From M0108 sp044228795 (GTDB taxonomy: Bacteria > Pseudomonadota > Gammaproteobacteria > Chromatiales > Chromatiaceae): 64,000 nt of DNA. The notes below the pieces were generated by a model. That model saw only the letters and a list, made by a program, of their open reading frames with translations, made no database searches and was not told the DNA's origin. The position numbers and the translations under genes are program-made. This document shows, one piece after another, positions 17,055 to 25,022 of this stretch; position 1 is the stretch's first letter; the number at the start of each line of letters is the position of its first letter. The stretch is taken from NCBI GenBank assembly GCA_044228795.1, contig JBGAUE010000004.1:62001-126000 (forward strand), read 5' to 3'.

Positions 17055-18532
17055 GTGCATCCCTCAGCCCTGAACAGGCCGGGGTCGGCGCTGGTGGCGC
17101 GCTGGCCTTGGAAGGGGGCGATCATGCCCCCTTGAGGAGCCTGGCCAGTCGGTCGCCCCTGGTGATGTCCCCGGCCGCGACCCTACGCGAGGTGCTCTAC
17201 ACCATCAGTCAGGGCCGCGAAGACGCCGTGGTGGTGGCCGATGAGGCCAGCCAATTGCCCCTGGGCCTGGTGACCCTGCGCGAACTCTTGCACGTCATCA
17301 CCTTTGAGGGTGGCGATCTGGATGCCCCAGTGGCCGCCTACATGACCGGTGCCCCCCTGACGGCGGCCGCGGATTCCCCCGCTCATCGCGCCAAGGTGCT
17401 TATGGCCAAGAAGGGGGTCGCGCATATCCTGCTGGTAGAGGCGGATGGCCGGTTTAGTGGCCTGATTCATCAGGCGGATCTCCTGGGGCTGCGCGCCGGC
17501 GGGGCCGAGGTCCTCATTGCCGCCATCGCCGCCGCCCGTGACCTCAAGGCCATGGTCCTCGTCGCCGACCGGGTGCGCCGCCGCGGGGCGGATCTATTTG
17601 CCGCTGGCATGGGCGTTGAGGCCATCTGCCAGTGGATGTCCGGTCTCAATGATCTCATCGCCATGCGCGTCATTGAGCTGATCGAGGACGAATTCGACCT
17701 GCCCGCGGTCCCCTGGTGTTGGCTCTTGTTCGGTTCCGAGGGCCGTCTTGAGCAGACCTTTACCACGGATCAGGACAATGGCCTCATCTTCGAACCGAGC
17801 AATGCCGGGGATACCCAGGCCCTGCGCGCCGCCTTTCTGCCCTTTGCCCAGGCCGTCAATGATGCCCTGCATTATTGTGGGTTTGAGCGTTGCCGCGGCG
17901 GCATCATGGCCAGTGACCCGGACTGTTGCCTGAGCAGCGATGAGTGGATGGCGCGGTTCTCGAGCTGGCTACGGGTGCCGGACCCCGAGGCCTTACTCCA
18001 TGGCACCATCTTTTTCGACTTTCGGCCTGTCTATGGCCGCTATGAGCTGGTTGACCGGCTGCGGGCCTGGTTGATGGCCAAGGCCCCGGAACACCCCCTC
18101 TTTTTGCGGCTCTTGGCGGAACTAGCCTTGGAGGTCGGGCCACCCCTGGGTTGGGCCGGCCGCTTTACCTATGACCGCAATCGCGCCTTTCCCCATACCC
18201 TCGACCTCAAGCTCCAGGGCGCCCGCCTCTTTGTCGATGTGGCCCGCATCGGGAGCCTGGCCAAGGGCATCTGGGCCACTAACACGGCTGACCGCCTACG
18301 CGCTGCCGGCACCGGCCCAGGCCGCTCCGCCGAGGATATCGCCGCCGAGATCGAGGGTTTTCATCTGGTACAGCGCTTCCGCATCCGCCAGCAACTGGCG
18401 ACCAAGGATCACGACGCCGCCAATCGTGTGGACCCCACCAGCCTCAACGAACTCAACCGGCTCATGCTGAAGGAGGCCCTTAAGCAGGCCAAGAAGATGC
18501 AGGCGCGACTGCGGCAGGAGTATGGACTCTGA
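17051..18532 (+). CDS. CBS-pair / DUF294 putative nucleotidyltransferase
   Basis: 493 residues. Residues about 25-150 are two CBS motifs (LVMSPAATLREVLYTI and PVAAYMTGAPLTAAAD). Residues about 165-310 are a GlnD-like nucleotidyltransferase domain with GSEGRLEQTFTTDQDNG, keeping the G-S and D-x-D metal-binding pattern. The C-terminal part is the helical DUF294 substrate-binding domain. The cyclic-nucleotide domain seen in some relatives is absent. Proteins of this type are often encoded with symporter-type kinases or acetate transport genes; the target they nucleotidylate is not known. ATGA overlap with the response regulator. Confidence 0.88.
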   Translation: MSASLSPEQAGVGAGGALALEGGDHAPLRSLASRSPLVMSPAATLREVLYTISQGREDAVVVADEASQLPLGLVTLRELLHVITFEGGDLDAPVAAYMTGAPLTAAADSPAHRAKVLMAKKGVAHILLVEADGRFSGLIHQADLLGLRAGGAEVLIAAIAAARDLKAMVLVADRVRRRGADLFAAGMGVEAICQWMSGLNDLIAMRVIELIEDEFDLPAVPWCWLLFGSEGRLEQTFTTDQDNGLIFEPSNAGDTQALRAAFLPFAQAVNDALHYCGFERCRGGIMASDPDCCLSSDEWMARFSSWLRVPDPEALLHGTIFFDFRPVYGRYELVDRLRAWLMAKAPEHPLFLRLLAELALEVGPPLGWAGRFTYDRNRAFPHTLDLKLQGARLFVDVARIGSLAKGIWATNTADRLRAAGTGPGRSAEDIAAEIEGFHLVQRFRIRQQLATKDHDAANRVDPTSLNELNRLMLKEALKQAKKMQARLRQEYGL

Positions 18533-18559
18533 CCGGGATCCCTGGATTCAGAATCCCGG
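18533..18559. terminator. Inverted repeat between convergent DUF294 and rlmI genes
   Basis: CCGGGAT (18533-18539) is mirrored by ATCCCGG (18553-18559), directly after the DUF294 stop and overlapping the last codons of rlmI. It could end transcripts from both sides, though no T-run is present. Confidence 0.4.
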
Positions 18560-19747
18560 CACCGCCCGCAGGAAGCAGGTCTTGAGATAGGCGGTTTCGG
18601 GGATGGCGGGGTGGATGGGGTGGTCCGGCCCCTGGCCGCCGGACTCCAGCAGTTGTAACCCGATGTTGGCACGGCGAGCGCCCTGTTGAATGGTGCGGAG
18701 AAACTCGTCACGGCCCAGATGAAAGGAGCAGGAGGAGGTCACCAGCAGGCCGCCGGGTTCCAGCACCTCCAGGCCGAGGCGATTGAGGCGCTGATAGGCT
18801 TGCAGGCCCTCGCGCTCGTCCTTGCGGCGCTTGATGAAGGCTGGCGGGTCGAGCATGACCAGATCGAAGCGCTCGCCCTGTTCCTTGAGCAGGCGCAGCA
18901 CCTCGAAGGCATCGCCCTGCACACCGGTAACTCGGTCCAGCAAGCCATTGCGCTCGGCATTCTCACCCACCCGTTCCAGGGCCGTCGCCGAGCTATCGAC
19001 GCAGACGACCTCTTCGGCGCCGAGTCTAGCCGCCCGCAGCCCCCAGGCGCCGATATAACTGCACAGGTCCAGGGCGCGCCGAGGCCGGCAAAAGCGCGCC
19101 AGGCGGTCGCGATTCTCCGCCTGGTCGTAGAACCAGCCGGTCTTTTGGCCGGTCAGCGGCGATACCAGGAAGCGGTTGCCGTGCTCCGGGATCTCGATGT
19201 CAACCGGCGGATCGCCCAGTACCACCTCGTTGACCAGGGGTAACCCCTCCAGCTCGCGCACCGAGGTGTCATTGCGCAGCAGGATGCTCGTCGGGCCCAC
19301 TATCTCCACCAGGGCGGCCAGGATCTCCGGACGCGCCCGTTCCATACCGGCGGTGGTGATCTGGACCACCAGCAGGTCGCCATAGCGGTCCACGACCAGG
19401 CCGGGGAGGCCATCGCTTTCGCCAAAGACGAGCCGGTAGAAGGGTTGGTCGTAAAGTTGCTCGCGCAGTGCCAGGGCCTGGCCGATCCGCTGCTCCCACA
19501 GGGCCGGGCCCAGAGGTCGGCGCGGATCATGGGTGACCAGGCGGGCACAGATTAGGGAGTGCGGGTTGACGTAGCCATGGCCAAGGGGATGGCCGCCGTG
19601 GCTGAGGATCTGGACCGCCTGGCCGGATTCGAAGCCCTTGAGCGGCGTTGCTTGGGTATCGACCTCGTTGCTGTAAATCCAGCAATGGCCGGCGAGCAGG
19701 CGGCGGTCCTGGTCTTTGTTGAGGCGCAGGGAGGCGAGGCTGGTCAT
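18548..19747 (-). CDS. rlmI: 23S rRNA (cytosine1962-C5)-methyltransferase RlmI family
   Basis: 399-residue SAM-dependent methyltransferase. An N-terminal PUA-like region (LLAGHCWIYSNEVD) precedes a middle domain with GLPGLVVDRYGD and a Rossmann domain with ALDLCSYIGAWGLRAARLGA for SAM, FDLVMLDPPAFIKRRKD as motif IV and TSSCSFHLG. These match RlmI, which makes m5C1962 in 23S rRNA. Close relatives of unknown site specificity exist, so the exact nucleotide is inferred. Single gene, convergent with the DUF294 gene. Confidence 0.88.
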   Translation of the reverse strand: MTSLASLRLNKDQDRRLLAGHCWIYSNEVDTQATPLKGFESGQAVQILSHGGHPLGHGYVNPHSLICARLVTHDPRRPLGPALWEQRIGQALALREQLYDQPFYRLVFGESDGLPGLVVDRYGDLLVVQITTAGMERARPEILAALVEIVGPTSILLRNDTSVRELEGLPLVNEVVLGDPPVDIEIPEHGNRFLVSPLTGQKTGWFYDQAENRDRLARFCRPRRALDLCSYIGAWGLRAARLGAEEVVCVDSSATALERVGENAERNGLLDRVTGVQGDAFEVLRLLKEQGERFDLVMLDPPAFIKRRKDEREGLQAYQRLNRLGLEVLEPGGLLVTSSCSFHLGRDEFLRTIQQGARRANIGLQLLESGGQGPDHPIHPAIPETAYLKTCFLRAVPGF

Positions 19748-19950
19748 GTTTTGTGTTTCTCGGCGATGGCTTTGCCCTGGCTAGGCGCTGGGCTAGGCGA
19801 TGGAAGGGGATGGCTTGGGCACTTGGCTGGGCAGATTAACAGAATCAGGGTTTCGGGTTGGAGGCGGTGTGCTTGCGATCTGCTTGCCTGCAACCTTGCC
19901 TCGGCTCCAGCCCCTTCCGAAGGCTTAATTCGCTGGCCAGGGGTGCTCCT

Positions 19951-20436
19951 TTACTGGGCTAGCGCCTTGATCAGGGCGGGAAGCAGGAATCCCATCAAAA
20001 GCAATGTCATGGCCGGACGCAACAGGTTCACGAGTTTCAGGTTTCTCTCCAGGATGGCGGTGGCGAGGTGATTTACCGCTGAGAAGGTAAAGAACATCAG
20101 CATCGCGGTAACGATGGTGGCCTCCGCATAACGCCCCCAATCCAAAATATATACAACCAAGGCTGTCATGGCGGTGGCCGCGTTGGCCAGACCCGATTGA
20201 ATCTGATAAGCCCGATGGGGTGCATAGCCAATTTTCTCGGAGGCCACTGCTCCCAATACCAGAGATTCAAAGGCTACCGTGCCCGACATGAGCATCACGA
20301 CGAATGGCCCGAGAATATGAAATTGTGAGATCGCATCCCGGCCAAGATAGTAGGCGAAAAAAAAGGCAAGTCCTGTGCCTACCGGCCGCAGCCACTCCAT
20401 AAACACTGCTAGATCCTTTTTCGTCATGAGACTCAT
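19951..20436 (-). CDS. Four-helix membrane protein of unknown function
   Basis: 161 residues with four predicted membrane helices and a conserved-looking middle, HRAYQIQSGLANAATAM, followed by a helix ending NHLATAILERN. It reminds me of the family called DUF6790, but I am not certain. No ribosome site is obvious at either ATG (20436 or 20427). It lies between gatB and rlmI on the same strand, 46 bases after the gatB stop. The 203 bases between it and rlmI (19748-19950) show no gene. Confidence 0.65.
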   Translation of the reverse strand: MSLMTKKDLAVFMEWLRPVGTGLAFFFAYYLGRDAISQFHILGPFVVMLMSGTVAFESLVLGAVASEKIGYAPHRAYQIQSGLANAATAMTALVVYILDWGRYAEATIVTAMLMFFTFSAVNHLATAILERNLKLVNLLRPAMTLLLMGFLLPALIKALAQ

Positions 20437-20482
20437 CGAGGCAAAACCTGGGTGGCGGATCAGGCCTCAATGCGGTTACGGA

Positions 20483-21916
20483 TCATCCCGCCAGCTTGGC
20501 CTTCAACAGCTCATTCACCTGCTCGGGATTGGCCTGGCCCTTACTTGCCTTCATGACTTGCCCGACAAAGAAACCGAACACCTTGTCCTTGCCGGTGCGG
20601 TATTGCTCAACCTGGGTGGGGTTGGCGGCCATTATGCCGTCGATCAGGGCCTCGATGGCGCTGGTATCGGTGATCTGCTGGAGGCCCTTGACAGCGATGA
20701 TGGCGTCGGCGTCGCCATCGCCGTTCCACATGGCCTCGAAGACCTGTTTGGCGATCTTGCTGGAGAGGGTCTGGTCCTGGATACGGGCGAGGAGGCCGGC
20801 CAGTCCCGCCGCGCTAACGGGGGAGTCACCGATCTCCAACCCCGCCTTGTTGAGGGCGGCAGAGACCTCCCCGCCGATCCAGTTGGCGGCTAGCCTGGCG
20901 TCGCCACAGGTGGTGGCGACCTCCTCGAAAAAGTTCGCCAAGGCGCGGCTGGCGGTGAGCAGGTTGGCGTCATAGTCCGCCAGGGCATATGCCGAGCGGA
21001 AGCGCGCGCGCATGGCGTCGGGCAGTTCCGGCAGGTCGCGGGTGGCTGCCGCCAGGAGTTGGGCGTCGATCTCCAGGGGCAGCAGGTCCGGGTCCGGGAA
21101 ATAGCGGTAATCATTGGCCTCTTCCTTGGAACGCATGGAGCGGGTCTCGTCCTTGTTGGCATCATAGAGCCGGGTCTCCTGGATCACCTGGCCCCCGCTT
21201 TCCAGGATCTCGCTCTGGCGCTCGATTTCATAGCGCAGTGCCTTATCCAGAAAGCGGAAGGAGTTGATGTTCTTGATCTCGGCGCGGGTGCCCAAGGTGT
21301 CCGCCCCAAGGGGGCGGAGGGAGATATTGGCATCCATGCGGAAGGAGCCTTCCTGCATATTGCCGTCGCTGATGCCGATCCAGCGCACGATCTGGTGGAT
21401 CTTGCGGGCGTAGGCCACCGCCTCCTCCGGCGAGCGCATATCGGGCTCGGAGACGATCTCCAGCAGGGGCGTGCCAGCGCGGTTGAGATCGATGCCGGTG
21501 AGGCCGTGAAAATCCTCGTGCAGGGACTTGCCGGCGTCCTCCTCCAGATGGGCGCGGGTGACGCCGATCTCCTTCAGGGTGCCGTCATCGAGCTGGATAT
21601 GCACCTGGCCGCGGCCTACCACCGGGTGCTCGTACTGGCTGATCTGGTAGCCCTTGGGCAGGTCCGGGTAGAAGTAGTTTTTACGCGCGAAGACCGAACG
21701 CTCGGCGATATCCGCCGCGATGGCCGTGCCGAACCGCACCGCCAGGCGGACCGCCTCGGCATTGAGGACGGGCAGCACCCCGGGCAGGCCGAGGTCGATG
21801 GCGCAGGCCTGACTGTTAGGGGCGGCGCCAAAGGCCGTGGGCGCGCCGGAGAAGATCTTGGATTGGGTGGCAAGCTGGGTGTGAATCTCCAGCCCAATGA
21901 CGGTTTCCCATGGCAT
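20483..21916 (-). CDS. gatB: Asp-tRNA(Asn)/Glu-tRNA(Gln) amidotransferase subunit B
   Basis: 477-residue tRNA-binding subunit of GatCAB, which amidates misacylated Glu-tRNA(Gln) or Asp-tRNA(Asn). The signature opening WETVIGLEIHTQLATQSKIF, the zinc/active region FARKNYFYPDLPKGYQISQYE and the GatB/YqeY C-terminal domain (VNELLKAKLAG) are intact. gatC and gatA, usually directly upstream, are not here; the next gene upstream is an unrelated Uma2 gene on the other strand. Confidence 0.96.
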   Translation of the reverse strand: MPWETVIGLEIHTQLATQSKIFSGAPTAFGAAPNSQACAIDLGLPGVLPVLNAEAVRLAVRFGTAIAADIAERSVFARKNYFYPDLPKGYQISQYEHPVVGRGQVHIQLDDGTLKEIGVTRAHLEEDAGKSLHEDFHGLTGIDLNRAGTPLLEIVSEPDMRSPEEAVAYARKIHQIVRWIGISDGNMQEGSFRMDANISLRPLGADTLGTRAEIKNINSFRFLDKALRYEIERQSEILESGGQVIQETRLYDANKDETRSMRSKEEANDYRYFPDPDLLPLEIDAQLLAAATRDLPELPDAMRARFRSAYALADYDANLLTASRALANFFEEVATTCGDARLAANWIGGEVSAALNKAGLEIGDSPVSAAGLAGLLARIQDQTLSSKIAKQVFEAMWNGDGDADAIIAVKGLQQITDTSAIEALIDGIMAANPTQVEQYRTGKDKVFGFFVGQVMKASKGQANPEQVNELLKAKLAG

Positions 21917-22104
21917 GGTGGCGTTGACCTCGTGTGCAGTTTAGGAGGATTGTGGGCCGGCCAGGCCTTGTGGGCAAGCCGGAAGGCCGATGGGATCTCC
22001 CGGGCGGTTTTGGCATGACTTGCCATGTCTTGCTATTGACCCTGCCCAACCGCTAGGATCGAGGGCGATAGAGGTTACTGCCGCGCGCGCGGCCGGAGGT
22101 TGTC

Positions 22105-22689
22105 ATGGGCCAGGCCATGAGGATTCATCGGTACGACGAGTGCGACTATCTGGCCAGCGAGAGCCAGGCCTCCGTCAAGCGGGAATTCGTCGCCGGAGAG
22201 GTCTATGCCATGGCCGGGGCGACGGCGCGGCATAACCGCATTGCCCTGAATGTGGCCACCCGGCTCGATGCCGCCACCCGTGGCACATCCTGCGAGGTCT
22301 TCATGGCCGACATGAAGGTCAAGGTCGAGGCTCACCGGACCTTTTATTATCTCGATGTCCTGCTGGCCTGCGAGCCGGGTGACGACCAGCCCCTCTATCG
22401 CACCCACCCCTGCCTCATCGTCGAGGTGCTCTTACCGGCCACCGCCGGCATCGATGAGTGGGAAAAGTGGCACCACTACCGGGATATCCCGACCCTGCGC
22501 CATTATCTGCTCATCGACGCCGAGTCCCGCCAGGTCAGGATGCTTACCCGGGCCGGGGCTGACTGGCTGGAACAGACCCTGGCCGAGGGCGACACCCTGA
22601 CCCTGTCCTGCGGCCCGGTCCGGCTGGAGCTGGGTCTTGACGAAATCTACGACCGCAGCGGTTTGGAGCCGAACGCGCCCCTGGCCTGA
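22105..22689 (+). CDS. Uma2-family (DUF820) restriction-endonuclease-fold protein, copy 1
   Basis: 194 residues. Family landmarks are KREFVAGEVYAMAGATARHN near residue 25, MADMKVKVEA, YYLDVLLACEPGD (the catalytic Asp kept, the preceding Pro replaced by Leu) and PCLIVEVLLPAT. Uma2 proteins share the PD-(D/E)xK nuclease fold and are numerous in sulfur bacteria and cyanobacteria, but their role is not known. First gene of the accessory island. A 31-base piece at its 5' part recurs at 27440-27470. Confidence 0.88.
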   Translation: MGQAMRIHRYDECDYLASESQASVKREFVAGEVYAMAGATARHNRIALNVATRLDAATRGTSCEVFMADMKVKVEAHRTFYYLDVLLACEPGDDQPLYRTHPCLIVEVLLPATAGIDEWEKWHHYRDIPTLRHYLLIDAESRQVRMLTRAGADWLEQTLAEGDTLTLSCGPVRLELGLDEIYDRSGLEPNAPLA

Positions 22690-22771
22690 GGCCCCGGGTT
22701 TCGCCAGGGAATCCCGCGCGGCGACCGCGGGTTTGCCGACCCCAACACGCCACCCTTGTATCAGGAGGGTC

Positions 22772-23284
22772 CTACGTGCCGGGGGGTGCGAGCTGGTGCA
22801 AGACCGTCCAGGGCAACAGCAGCCGGTCCGGTTGGCCCGCCAAGGGTACGAAGCCGAAGTGCCGGTAGAACCCCGCTGCCGCGGCGTCCTTGGCATCGAC
22901 CACGAGGGCGGCCACGGCGAGCACCCGGCTGGCCTGAACCACCTTGTGGCAGGCGTCGGACAGGAGAATCGCATCGAGCCCCTGACCATGGAACGCCTGA
23001 TCGACCGCCAGGCGACCGAGTAACGCCACGGGTACCGGATAGCTGGGGAGCTTGCGCGCCATCTCCTGGGGCAGATCCGCACAGCTCACGCTCCCGGCGC
23101 TCAGGGAGAAGAAGCCCGCCAGGTGGCGAGGATCATGGCGTGGTGTTGCCACAAACACCCGCGCGACCCCCCGCCGCTGGTCTTGCGGGGCATAGCGGCG
23201 CAGGTAGTCGTCAAGCTGAGGTTGGCCGCAGCGGAAGCCGCCAGTATCGACCGCCTTATCGAGCGGTCGAATGGTGTAGGCCAT
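22772..23284 (-). CDS. GNAT acetyltransferase toxin, TacT-like
   Basis: 170-residue GNAT protein. Acetyl-CoA binding region LLGRLAVDQAFHGQGLDAIL and catalytic-type Tyr140 in GFYRHFGF match toxins such as TacT and AtaT, which acetylate the amino group of aminoacyl-tRNA and stop translation. The preceding DUF1778 gene ends where this one starts (one-base overlap at 23284), the standard antitoxin-toxin order. All key residues look intact, so the pair is probably functional. Confidence 0.88.
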   Translation of the reverse strand: MAYTIRPLDKAVDTGGFRCGQPQLDDYLRRYAPQDQRRGVARVFVATPRHDPRHLAGFFSLSAGSVSCADLPQEMARKLPSYPVPVALLGRLAVDQAFHGQGLDAILLSDACHKVVQASRVLAVAALVVDAKDAAAAGFYRHFGFVPLAGQPDRLLLPWTVLHQLAPPGT

Positions 23285-23565
23285 TAGCGTTCAACCTGAT
23301 CCGCGTGCCGCGCGCAGGCCCGCATCAAGGCGGCGTTCGGCTCGGCCGGGGCATCGAGCGCGGTGAGAAACGCCTGAAAATCCTCCGCCTGGAGGGTGAT
23401 CGACTCCTGTTCCCGCACGACGCACTCGGCCGCCGCCACCGCCTGGGTCAGGACGAATTCGGACAGGTTGACCTGGGCATAGCCTGCCGCCCTGGCGAGC
23501 AACTGTCGCGTGTGCTCATTGCAGCGGATATGGAGGCGGCTGTCCTTGGTGGCGGTTTGGCTCAT
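23284..23565 (-). CDS. DUF1778 ribbon-helix-helix antitoxin, TacA-like
   Basis: 93 residues. N-terminal ribbon-helix-helix (DSRLHIRCNEHTRQLLARAA, then VNLSEFVLTQAV) for DNA binding and dimerisation; the C-terminal tail (EDFQAFLTALDAPAEPN) is the part that wraps and inhibits the acetyltransferase in known TacA proteins. GTAGGAG lies 6 bases before the ATG. The promoter contains a palindrome suited to autoregulation. Confidence 0.88.
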   Translation of the reverse strand: MSQTATKDSRLHIRCNEHTRQLLARAAGYAQVNLSEFVLTQAVAAAECVVREQESITLQAEDFQAFLTALDAPAEPNAALMRACARHADQVER

Positions 23566-23592
23566 GGCAAACTCCTACGGCGAGGGCCTTGG

Positions 23593-23621
23593 ATTGTGCG
23601 CCGCCTGTGCGCACATCGCAA
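23593..23621 (-). promoter_or_regulatory. Promoter and operator of the TacAT-like operon
   Basis: On the minus strand, TTGCGA (23616-23621), a 17-base spacer and CACAAT (23593-23598). The spacer holds a perfect palindrome TGTGCGCACA (23606-23615), with a further TGTGCGC half-site at 23595-23601. A repressor bound there would block polymerase, as expected for toxin-antitoxin autoregulation. Confidence 0.5.
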
Positions 23622-23809
23622 GCCTTCTCCGCCCACGCCAGCAATTCCAGATGAGGGGTCGGCCGGCTGGCGACCTGGGATCGTCGATTTCGGGTGGGAG
23701 ACCTGACTTCGAGGTGTCCGGGGGGTGGGGGGTGTAACCCATGCGCCTGCCCGGCTGGCCCCTTTGCTCGGGCTCGCGCCCAGACGTAGACTAGGGCCGG
23801 TTAGTCCAC

Positions 23810-23947
23810 TTGGAGCCCGACAGGCTCACCGTCAACATCCACGATGCCAAGACTCAGCTCTCCCGTCTGGTCGAACGTGCGGCCAAAGGCGAACCTTTCA
23901 TGATCGCCGAGGCGGGTACCCCCTTGGTCAAAGTGGTGCCGCTGTAG
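23810..23947 (+). pseudogene. Phd/YefM antitoxin remnant
   Basis: 45 codons from a possible TTG start read LEPDRLTVNIHDAKTQLSRL, then VERAAKGEPF and PLVKVVPL, which is the N-terminal half of a Phd/YefM (prevent-host-death) antitoxin. A TAG stop comes where the family normally continues for another 30-40 residues, and no ATG is present. The toxin gene that should follow is missing; instead a HigB-type tail begins 31 bases later. The N-terminal DNA-binding half alone might still bind an operator. Confidence 0.7.
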
Positions 23948-23977
23948 CGGCAAGAGGCCGCACCCAACATCACGTAA

Positions 23978-24073
23978 CGTGGCCCAGACTTGATCGTCTT
24001 GCTCGTAGGCGGCGATCAGGCTTCGCAGCACCGAGACATCGAACGCGCTGTCGAACTCGCGTCCAACCTGTAG
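23978..24073 (+). pseudogene. RelE/HigB-type toxin C-terminal remnant
   Basis: 31 open codons after a TAA read GPDLIVLLVGGDQASQHRDI then ERAVELASNL and stop. This is the typical C-terminal end of HigB-like addiction-module toxins (LLxGGDKxxQxxDIxxA). The first two thirds of the gene are absent. It ends 10 bases before the intact HigA-type antitoxin, the normal toxin-antitoxin order of this family. Confidence 0.7.
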
Positions 24074-24083
24074 GAGTGATGCC

Positions 24084-24401
24084 ATGCCCAAGAGGGCCAG
24101 AGCGCAAGTCCCGAAGACCAAGACGGTGGCCTACGACATCGCAGAACAGCTTCGCACACCAAACGAAATGGCTGCCTATTTGGACGCATGGTTTGCCGAG
24201 GCGCCCGAAGACTTGGGTGGTATTGCCAGAGCGCTTGGGGACATTGCGCGTGCCAGGGGAATGTCCCAGGTGGCCAAAGCGGCCGGGATGAGTCGCGAAA
24301 GCCTCTATCGCGCCTTGAGCGAGGAAGGCAACCCGAGCTTTGCGACGATCCTCAAGGTGACGAAGGCCTTGGGTGTCCGGTTGCACGCAGGGCCTGCGTA
24401 G
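24084..24401 (+). CDS. HigA-type addiction module antidote protein, toxin partner lost
   Basis: 105 residues. Opening YDIAEQLRTPNEMAAYLDAW and the helix-turn-helix MSQVAKAAGMSRESLYRALS followed by NPSFATILKVTKALGVRL match the addiction-module antidote family paired with short HigB toxins. The gene is intact with TAGGAGTG before its ATG. Only a scrap of the toxin gene remains upstream, so it is an orphan antitoxin that may act as a plain repressor or neutralise related toxins elsewhere. Confidence 0.88.
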   Translation: MPKRARAQVPKTKTVAYDIAEQLRTPNEMAAYLDAWFAEAPEDLGGIARALGDIARARGMSQVAKAAGMSRESLYRALSEEGNPSFATILKVTKALGVRLHAGPA

Positions 24402-24767
24402 GTGCGCCAGGGCCTCGGGGTTGGCGCGGCTTGACTCGGTCTCTGCGTCGCTTCCGCAACTGGCCCGCGTTCGGGTCTGTTCTCGTTCCCATTAGGCTCC
24501 AGCGTTGGCATGCCGTCTTGGTCGCTCCAGCGGCCCGACCCCACCCAGGGGTCCCGCGCGGGGCTTGCCCGCGCCTGGACTTGATCGGTAGGGAAGCTGA
24601 ACGGGTACGGGGCTCCTCCTTCACAACCAACAAGGCTACAACCAATGAGGCAATACATCGTTCTGATAACGATTCGGCGAATCCTTGGAGTCGATCGCAT
24701 GGCGACCCTGGCCTGAGGATCCGGGTTTCACCCGGGAGCCGCGAGTGGTGACCAAGGGGCTTGACCA
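24402..24767. other. Non-coding stretch with degenerate repeats
   Basis: No supportable gene in 366 bases. GCTCCAGCG occurs at 24496-24504 and 24524-24532, recalling a degenerate intergenic repeat. The segment 24707-24737 matches 22680-22710 (end of Uma2 copy 1) at 27 of 31 positions and contains a CCGGGT-TTC-ACCCGG hairpin, so it may be a dispersed element. Confidence 0.5.
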
Positions 24768-25010
24768 ATGAGAATCGCGGCAGTTCGTCCCCAGCCGAAT
24801 GGGCGGTTGTCCATCGTCGCGGACGATGGTCGCATGGGCACTTTTGATGTCAGTCCCTATCTGGGCGATGAGGCCTTTGCGGACCTTCGCGACCTGAGCG
24901 AATTTAATAAGGTTGTCAATGGCGGCTATTTTGTCGCATGGGATTGTGGCGCCGATTTGTCCGCGGACACCCTTGAGGCCCGCTGGCAGCTTATGGGCAC
25001 GGTCGGCTAG
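24768..25010 (+). CDS. DUF2442 protein, copy 1
   Basis: 80 residues, a small all-beta/alpha protein of the DUF2442 family, with IAAVRPQPNGRLSIVADDG, GTFDVSPYLGDEAFADL and a closing tryptophan motif (YFVAWDCGADLSADTL). The family is usually next to DUF4160 genes or toxin-antitoxin loci and its function is not established. The expected DUF4160 gene is not seen upstream. Its stop lies in TAGGGTGGACAC, shared with the second copy at 26279. Confidence 0.85.
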   Translation: MRIAAVRPQPNGRLSIVADDGRMGTFDVSPYLGDEAFADLRDLSEFNKVVNGGYFVAWDCGADLSADTLEARWQLMGTVG

Positions 25011-25022
25011 GGTGGACACGCT

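Noticed and set aside
21059..22018. 319-residue plus-strand frame across gatB
   Set aside because: Antisense of a clear gatB; composition is typical of a GC-rich shadow frame.
24645..24716. 23-residue frame starting MRQYIVLITIRR
   Set aside because: Too short, no ribosome site, no family match.
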